NCBI GenBank assembly: GCA_016292295.1
Contig: JADNEJ010000055.1
Span: 1-14,650, forward strand
Direction of reading: 5' to 3'
Source of the DNA: Candidatus Thiodictyon intracellulare
Lineage (GTDB): Bacteria > Pseudomonadota > Gammaproteobacteria > Chromatiales > Chromatiaceae
DNA length: 14,650 nucleotides
Shown: piece by piece, positions 11,011-14,650 of the stretch
Position numbering within the stretch: the first letter of the stretch is position 1
Layout of the letters: the number at the start of each line of letters is the position of its first letter
Program-made: the position numbers and the translations under genes
The notes under the pieces: model-generated
Told to the model about the DNA's origin: nothing
Database searches by the model: none
What the model saw: only the letters and a program-made list of their open reading frames with translations

Positions 11011-11024
11011 ATGATTCTAATCAT
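11011..11024. promoter_or_regulatory. Fur-like palindrome upstream of the atp promoter
   Basis: ATGATT-CT-AATCAT is a palindrome with perfect 6-base arms, set in an AT-rich patch unlike its GC-rich surroundings and about 33 bases upstream of the atp -35 element. It resembles part of a Fur box (ATGAT/ATCAT halves), but the half-site spacing is not the standard one. It is only a candidate operator. Confidence 0.25.
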
Positions 11025-11115
11025 TGAGTGGCGCATGCGGCGCGAGCAGTTTCTCGGGCTGGTGTTGGACCGGGGTTGAAACCTTCCCACAAAAAAGCAT
11101 GGTTTAAATCAGCCC

Positions 11116-12072
11116 CTACGTGATGTGGGCCAGGATACCGTCGAGTTCGTCGAGACTGTTGTAGGCGATCACCAACTTGCCGGCCCCGCGCGCACCCTGC
11201 TGGATCTCAACGCGCGCTCCGAGCCGCTCGCCCAGCGAGTCCTGGAGCCCACGGACATTAGGGTCCGGTTCCACCTTGGTCGCGGGCTCGGGCGGCGGGT
11301 CCCCAGTCTGTTGGAGCCGGCGCACCAGCCGCTCGGTCTCGCGGACCGAGAGCCCGGCGCCGACCACCTGCTTGGCGGCCGCGCTCTGCTGGGGTCCTTT
11401 GAGGCCCAGCAGGGCCCGGGCATGACCCATCTCGAGCTGTGACTGTTCCACGCAGGCCTTCACATCCGGATTCAGCTCCAGGAGCCGCAACAGATTGGTG
11501 ACGGTGGCGCGGGACTTACCGACGGCCTCGGCGACCTGCTGGTGGGTGAGCTGGAACTCGATCAGGAGGCGCTCCAAGGCGCCAGCCTCCTCCAGCGGGT
11601 TCAGGTCCGCACGCTGGATGTTCTCGATCAACCCGATGGCCACGGCGGTGGGTTCGTCCACGTCCCGGATGACGACCGGGATCTCCTTGAGACCCGCCTG
11701 TTGGGAGGCGCGCCACCGGCGCTCTCCGGCGACGATCTCGTAGCCATCACCATCGAGCGGCCGGACCACGATCGGCTGGATCACGCCCTGAACGGCGATG
11801 GAGTCCGCCAGTTCACGCAGGGCGTCGGGGTCAAAGTCCCGGCGCGGTTGGTAGCGCCCGCGCGAAATACGCTCCAGCGGCAGGTGGGTGATGCGTTCCG
11901 CGAGCGCCGACGCCGGGGCGCCGACAGCAGTCTGATCGGGCGCGACCTGGGGCGGGCGGGTCGCCCCAAGCAGGGCATCGAGTCCACGGCCGAGTCCGCG
12001 CTTCTTGGACGACGAGGTCTGTGATTCGTCCATGGCTAAAGGGCTCAGGTCAAGAGATGGGTCTAAGGACAC
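11116..12072 (-). CDS. parB: Chromosome partitioning protein ParB
   Basis: ParB is a CTP-dependent DNA clamp that loads at parS sites and spreads, guiding origin segregation with ParA. It has 318 aa from GTG 12072. Features in order: KKRGLGRGLDALLG (23-36), the ParA-stimulating N-terminal patch; the CTP-binding domain with RGRYQPRRDF (71-80), GERRWRA (116-122) and ENIQR (150-154); a helix-turn-helix region with LTHQQVAEAVGKSRATVTNL (175-194); and a C-terminal dimerisation domain ending LDELDGILAHIT. The start may be later, at ATG 12033, since residues 1-13 are not typical. It lies two bases after parA. Confidence 0.97.
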   Translation of the reverse strand: MSLDPSLDLSPLAMDESQTSSSKKRGLGRGLDALLGATRPPQVAPDQTAVGAPASALAERITHLPLERISRGRYQPRRDFDPDALRELADSIAVQGVIQPIVVRPLDGDGYEIVAGERRWRASQQAGLKEIPVVIRDVDEPTAVAIGLIENIQRADLNPLEEAGALERLLIEFQLTHQQVAEAVGKSRATVTNLLRLLELNPDVKACVEQSQLEMGHARALLGLKGPQQSAAAKQVVGAGLSVRETERLVRRLQQTGDPPPEPATKVEPDPNVRGLQDSLGERLGARVEIQQGARGAGKLVIAYNSLDELDGILAHIT

Positions 12073-12074
12073 GA

Positions 12075-12863
12075 TCAGGCCGCCTGTCGCCGCTTGTCTT
12101 GTCGGCGCAGTACCTCACTCGCCAGGGCGAGATAGGACACCGCCCCCTTGGAGATCGGGTCGTACATCAGCACCGGCAGGCCGTGACTGGGGGCCTCCGC
12201 CAGACGCACGTTCCGCGGGATGATGGTGCGATAGACCTGCTCCGAGAAATGGACGACGAGCTGAGTGGAGACCTGGTTGGCCAGGTTGTTGCGTGGATCA
12301 TGCATGGTGCGCAGGATGCCCTCGATCTGCAAGCCGCTGTTGCGGCTCGCACGCACCTGGTCAATGGTATCGATCAGGGACGACAGCCCATCGAGGGCAT
12401 AGTACTCGCACTGGATGGGGATCAGCACCCCATCGGCGGCCACCAGGGCATTGAGCGTCAACATGTTGAGCGACGGCGGGCAGTCGATGATCACCAGCTC
12501 ATAGTTCGCGGCCCCCGCGGTCAGGACGCGCGCCAGTCGCCGCTCCCGGTCCGGGGAGTCCATCAGGCCCACCTCAGCGGCGGTCAGGTCCCCGTTGGCC
12601 GGCAGCAGATCGAAGCCGGGGGCTGGCTCAGTCACCCGCTGCATACAATCCGCGAAGGCCACGTCGGACAACAGCACGTCGCAACTGGACTGTTCGATGC
12701 TGTGCTTGTCGACACCGCAACCCATGGTGGCGTTACCCTGGGGATCCAGGTCGACCAGCAGGACACGGCGCTTCATGGAGGCCAGGGAGGCGGCGAGATT
12801 GACGGCGGTCGTGGTCTTACCGACTCCGCCCTTTTGGTTGGCAACGGCGATGATTCGGCCCAT
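12075..12863 (-). CDS. parA: Chromosome partitioning ATPase ParA (Soj type)
   Basis: ParA is a dimerising ATPase that binds DNA nonspecifically and pulls ParB-bound origins apart. From ATG 12863 the protein is 262 aa. Motifs: deviant Walker A KGGVGKTT (11-18), the switch region DLDPQGN (38-44) and Walker B LVIIDCPP (123-130). The short length, without an N-terminal DNA-binding domain, is that of chromosomal ParA rather than plasmid type Ia. An upstream GTG (12878) would overlap rsmG by eight bases; I prefer the ATG because chromosomal ParA proteins usually begin two or three residues before the first strand. The rsmG-parA-parB order suggests one transcript. Confidence 0.97.
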   Translation of the reverse strand: MGRIIAVANQKGGVGKTTTAVNLAASLASMKRRVLLVDLDPQGNATMGCGVDKHSIEQSSCDVLLSDVAFADCMQRVTEPAPGFDLLPANGDLTAAEVGLMDSPDRERRLARVLTAGAANYELVIIDCPPSLNMLTLNALVAADGVLIPIQCEYYALDGLSSLIDTIDQVRASRNSGLQIEGILRTMHDPRNNLANQVSTQLVVHFSEQVYRTIIPRNVRLAEAPSHGLPVLMYDPISKGAVSYLALASEVLRRQDKRRQAA

Positions 12864-12870
12864 GGCAGGT

Positions 12871-13521
12871 TCACTCACAGCGGATCTCGATCAGGTGGCG
12901 TTCGCCTTCGAGGAAGGGCACGAACAGCTTGTGCACGGCCAAGTCGAGGGCGCGTAGCGCCGGGTCTTGGAGTTCGTCCTGCGGGTAGCGGCCTTTCATG
13001 ACCAGCAAGCGCCCCGGGCGTTCAAGCAATGGAGCCGCCGTGGCCAGGATCTGCGCGATCGTGGCCACGGCGCGACTTACTATGGTACTGAATTTTCGCC
13101 CCGGCCGGTACGCCTCAATGCGGCCCTGTGCCGGCACGACCCGGCTGAGCCCGAGTTCCAGGACCGCCTGCCGCACGAAGCGGATCTTTTTGCCGTTGGC
13201 GTCGAGCAGCCAATAGCGCCGGTCGGGATCGCAGATGGCGAGCGGCAGCCCCGGCAGACCGGGGCCTGTGCCCAGGTCCAACACCGTCTCACCATAGAGA
13301 TAGGGCAGGATCACGAGACTGTCGAGCAGGTGACGCGGGACCATCTCGCCGGGGTCGCGCACAGCGGTCAGGTTGTAGGCGCGGTTCCAGCGGGTGAGAA
13401 GCACCAGAAACCCGAGCAACCGCTCGACCTGCACCGGGGCGAGCACGAGCCCCAGGGCGGCGGCGCCGCTGACCAGCATGGTAGCCGCCGGCCCCCCGGG
13501 GTCCATCGGCTCGATGGTCAT
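12871..13521 (-). CDS. rsmG: 16S rRNA (guanine527-N7)-methyltransferase RsmG
   Basis: RsmG (GidB) uses S-adenosylmethionine to methylate N7 of G527 in 16S rRNA. From ATG 13521 it has 216 aa, near the family length of about 207. Visible motifs are WNRAYNLTA (45-53), HLLDS (64-68), the SAM loop DLGTGPGLPG (82-91), NGKKIRF (109-115) and SRA (149-151). An ATG two codons upstream (13527) is also in frame, but AGAGGA (13534-13529) lies at the ideal seven bases from 13521 and only one base from 13527. The usual upstream neighbour mnmG is not here; mobile-element debris lies there instead. Confidence 0.97.
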   Translation of the reverse strand: MTIEPMDPGGPAATMLVSGAAALGLVLAPVQVERLLGFLVLLTRWNRAYNLTAVRDPGEMVPRHLLDSLVILPYLYGETVLDLGTGPGLPGLPLAICDPDRRYWLLDANGKKIRFVRQAVLELGLSRVVPAQGRIEAYRPGRKFSTIVSRAVATIAQILATAAPLLERPGRLLVMKGRYPQDELQDPALRALDLAVHKLFVPFLEGERHLIEIRCE

Positions 13522-13730
13522 CGCCATATCCTCTTAAGGCCGGGGACGGATCTCGGGCAAAGACGCAACGGGAAGAAGAATCAGTCGAACTCCTGAAGAT
13601 GACGCGGTCGCCGATCTCGCGGACGACGAAGAGTTGGTCCTGGTGGAGGCCGAGGTTTGCCCTCAACGCCCGTCCGGCAAGCCCCGCTTCCCGTGGCCGC
13701 CGCCAATCGCGCCCCGCGCGGCGGACCCAT

Positions 13731-13985
13731 GGGCGCATGGACTATAAGGATACAGACACGCACGCGCGAAGGGCAATCCAGTGCTGCGGCCCGGCGCGTC
13801 TGATCAACGTCCCGCGGACCGCGGTCGGCGCCGCCGGAAACCTGGGCTATGAGGGTTTCGTTCCCGCAGCGCCCGCGCGCCGCCATTTCCTGACCCGATC
13901 GCTGAGCCTCGGCGGTCTGGCGCTACTGACCGGCTGCGACGCTACCGGGGAGAGAATTCCGGGGGAACCGTGGTCTGTCCCCAGT
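13731..13985 (+). pseudogene. Remnant of a Tat-exported lipoprotein gene
   Basis: The plus-strand frame contains a clear twin-arginine plus lipobox signal: RRHFLTRS (13878-13901), a hydrophobic stretch LSLGGLALL, then TGCDA, with the lipobox cysteine at 13935-13937. This is the kind of N-terminus seen on YedY-like molybdopterin oxidoreductases and other Tat lipoproteins, but nothing diagnostic of a mature protein follows. About ten residues past the cysteine the frame runs into a GGGGA...TCCCC hairpin, and the sequence to the stop at 14300 looks random. The only upstream ATG in frame (13731) puts the signal about 50 residues inside, which is atypical. I read it as a truncated gene start; the parent family is uncertain. 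Confidence 0.4.
13962..13982. repeat. GGGGA...TCCCC hairpin of REP/RAYT type
   Basis: GGGGA (13962-13966) pairs with TCCCC (13978-13982) around the loop ACCGTGGTCTG. From memory, GAATTCCGGGG and CCGTGGTCTGTCCCC strings are common next to REP-associated (RAYT, IS200-like) transposase genes and at ends of related repeats in proteobacteria. Here the hairpin lies exactly where the Tat lipoprotein remnant loses coding character, so it may mark an insertion or recombination point. Confidence 0.45.
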
Positions 13986-14031
13986 AGCGCACCCGGTATC
14001 GCAGCATTGAGCAAGTCCGTTCACCGCAAAT

Positions 14032-14196
14032 CATTGTCCGAGCATCGCGACAGCCTTGATCACAAATCCGCCCAAGGCCAGCCGGCCCATGTGGGTTTAC
14101 GCGCGCAAGACCATATTCTACAAGGGAGCGGCGACGCCTGGACTGAACAAGGTGGGCGGAATTATGATCAAGGCCCATCGCGACGCTCGGACAATG
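14032..14196 (-). repeat. 165-bp foldback with 42/43-base imperfect inverted repeats
   Basis: Arms at 14032-14073 and 14154-14196 match at about 37 of 42 positions, with shared blocks CATTGTCCGAGC, TCGCGA, GCCTTGATCA and TCCGCCC. The loop is 80 bases. Read as a minus-strand RNA, four of the five substitutions are G-U pairs, leaving one U-U mismatch and one bulged G; on the plus strand the same four would be A-C mismatches. The size and layout fit a MITE-like element or a structured RNA. No transposase, reverse transcriptase or target-site duplication was seen at its ends. Confidence 0.65.
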
Positions 14197-14300
14197 CGTT
14201 GAGAATAAGACCCGAAGGGACATTCTCAGCATCTGCTCAGTTGCCTGTTGAGCTGGATCTTGACTCCGCGCACCGGGTGACCGCGATAAGTGACAGCTAG

Positions 14301-14650
14301 GCGCTCCTGGGGCGCGCGGGAACCCGACTCACCTTCGCCTCATCACTGAGTCTTGAGTGGATAGTAACTTTTGAAAGGGCGATTACTCGACTTTGGCCAT
14401 TTTTGCAGTCGGGCGACGGCTCCGCGCGTGACGCCCAAGGCCTGCGCACGGTGGCCGCAGCCCTGCGGGTCATGAGGCTGGCGCACGAACCCCGGTTTGA
14501 GCGTGACCACCGGATCCTAAGTCGGGGACGCTGGTCGGAGGTGCAGGGGTCGCAGATCCTACTGGGACTGCTGATAGCGTTGCTGCCGCCCGGCTGGCCG
14601 ATCCTGGTAGTGGTGGATGAGACCCTGGAGCGGCGCAAGGGCGCGCGCGT
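14301..14650 (+). mobile_element. Partial DDE transposase (IS701-like), cut by the window edge
   Basis: The plus-strand frame is open from 14301 (after TAG 14298-14300) to the end. Its translation carries LRTVAAALRVM, then RILSRGRWSEVQGSQILLGL and ILVVVDETLERRKGAR, matching the N-terminal part of DDE-superfamily transposases of the IS701-like type, where the first catalytic Asp lies in the (D/E)-ET/DT-LERRxG block. No ATG lies upstream in frame; EWIVTFERAITRLWPF (from about 14355) looks like the family N-terminus, so the start may be non-ATG or the 5-prime end may be damaged. The part between LWPF and LRTV appears several residues shorter than usual and does not resemble the family. Function cannot be judged without the rest. 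Confidence 0.75.

Larger units (their letters stand above)
13528..14300. other. Gene-free stretch upstream of rsmG
   Basis: No intact gene is supported in this 773-base stretch. It holds the rsmG ribosome site, an unassigned plus-strand frame open from 13538 to the TAA at 13745-13747, the Tat-lipoprotein remnant, the GGGGA/TCCCC hairpin, the foldback, and a small hairpin GAGAAT (14201-14206)/ATTCTC (14222-14227). A 233-codon plus-strand frame (13599-14300) spans most of it, but beyond the Tat-like segment its residues look arbitrary. No convincing promoter for rsmG was found by eye. Confidence 0.6.

Noticed and set aside
11060..11115. Terminator for parB at the T-run read on the minus strand (near 11090)
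   Set aside because: The six-T run has no GC-rich stem immediately upstream, so it does not qualify as an intrinsic terminator.
12021..13001. Long plus-strand frame of 326 codons opposite parA and rsmG
   Set aside because: It lies antisense to parA and rsmG, whose motifs are unmistakable, and reflects high third-position GC. Its translation has no recognisable domain.
13731..13742. MDYKD at a plus-strand ATG, like an epitope tag
   Set aside because: Only four tag residues match and the sequence then diverges; there is no other sign of engineered DNA.
13942..14232. Minus-strand 96-codon frame over the foldback
   Set aside because: It spans both arms of the inverted repeat and has no ribosome site or recognised domain; structure explains it better than coding.
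14297..14638. Minus-strand 113-codon frame at the right edge
   Set aside because: The opposite strand encodes clear transposase motifs, so this frame is a shadow.

Overview
The window is high-GC bacterial chromosome, almost all of it coding on the minus strand. It is a gammaproteobacterial housekeeping block: rsmG-parA-parB, then a complete F-type ATP synthase operon in the order atpI-B-E-F-H-A-G-D-C, then a DUF29-family gene coupled to uvrA. Gene order, subunit lengths close to those of E. coli, the DUF29 protein and the transposase fragment suggest a purple sulfur bacterium (Chromatiales/Chromatiaceae). The class is well supported; the family is an inference. In many gammaproteobacteria the mnmG-rsmG-parAB-atp block lies close to oriC.

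Layout, left to right. Bases 1-146 hold a two-hairpin interspersed repeat downstream of uvrA. Bases 147-3418 hold uvrA and the DUF29 gene, which overlap through ATGA. Bases 3419-3681 hold a candidate promoter, three consecutive small hairpins and a strong Rho-independent terminator for the atp operon. Bases 3682-10906 are the atp operon, with structured gaps between atpA and atpG and at the atpE stop codon. Bases 10907-11115 hold a near-consensus sigma-70 promoter for the operon, a cluster of palindromes and a Fur-like palindrome. Bases 11116-13521 are parB, parA and rsmG. Bases 13528-14300 have no intact gene: they hold a piece of a Tat/lipoprotein signal, a GGGGA...TCCCC hairpin like those of REP-type elements, and a 165-bp foldback. 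The right edge is the start of a plus-strand DDE transposase that leaves the window.

The genes cover ATP synthesis (F0: a, b, c; F1: alpha, beta, gamma, delta, epsilon; assembly factor AtpI), chromosome segregation (ParAB), 16S rRNA methylation (RsmG) and nucleotide excision repair (UvrA). I see no obvious new multi-gene system. The most interesting points are small: an in-frame TAG at codon 3 of the natural atpI reading frame, three perfect palindromes over that start, a long foldback whose substitutions are mostly G-U compatible in a minus-strand RNA, and mobile-element debris replacing the usual neighbour of rsmG.
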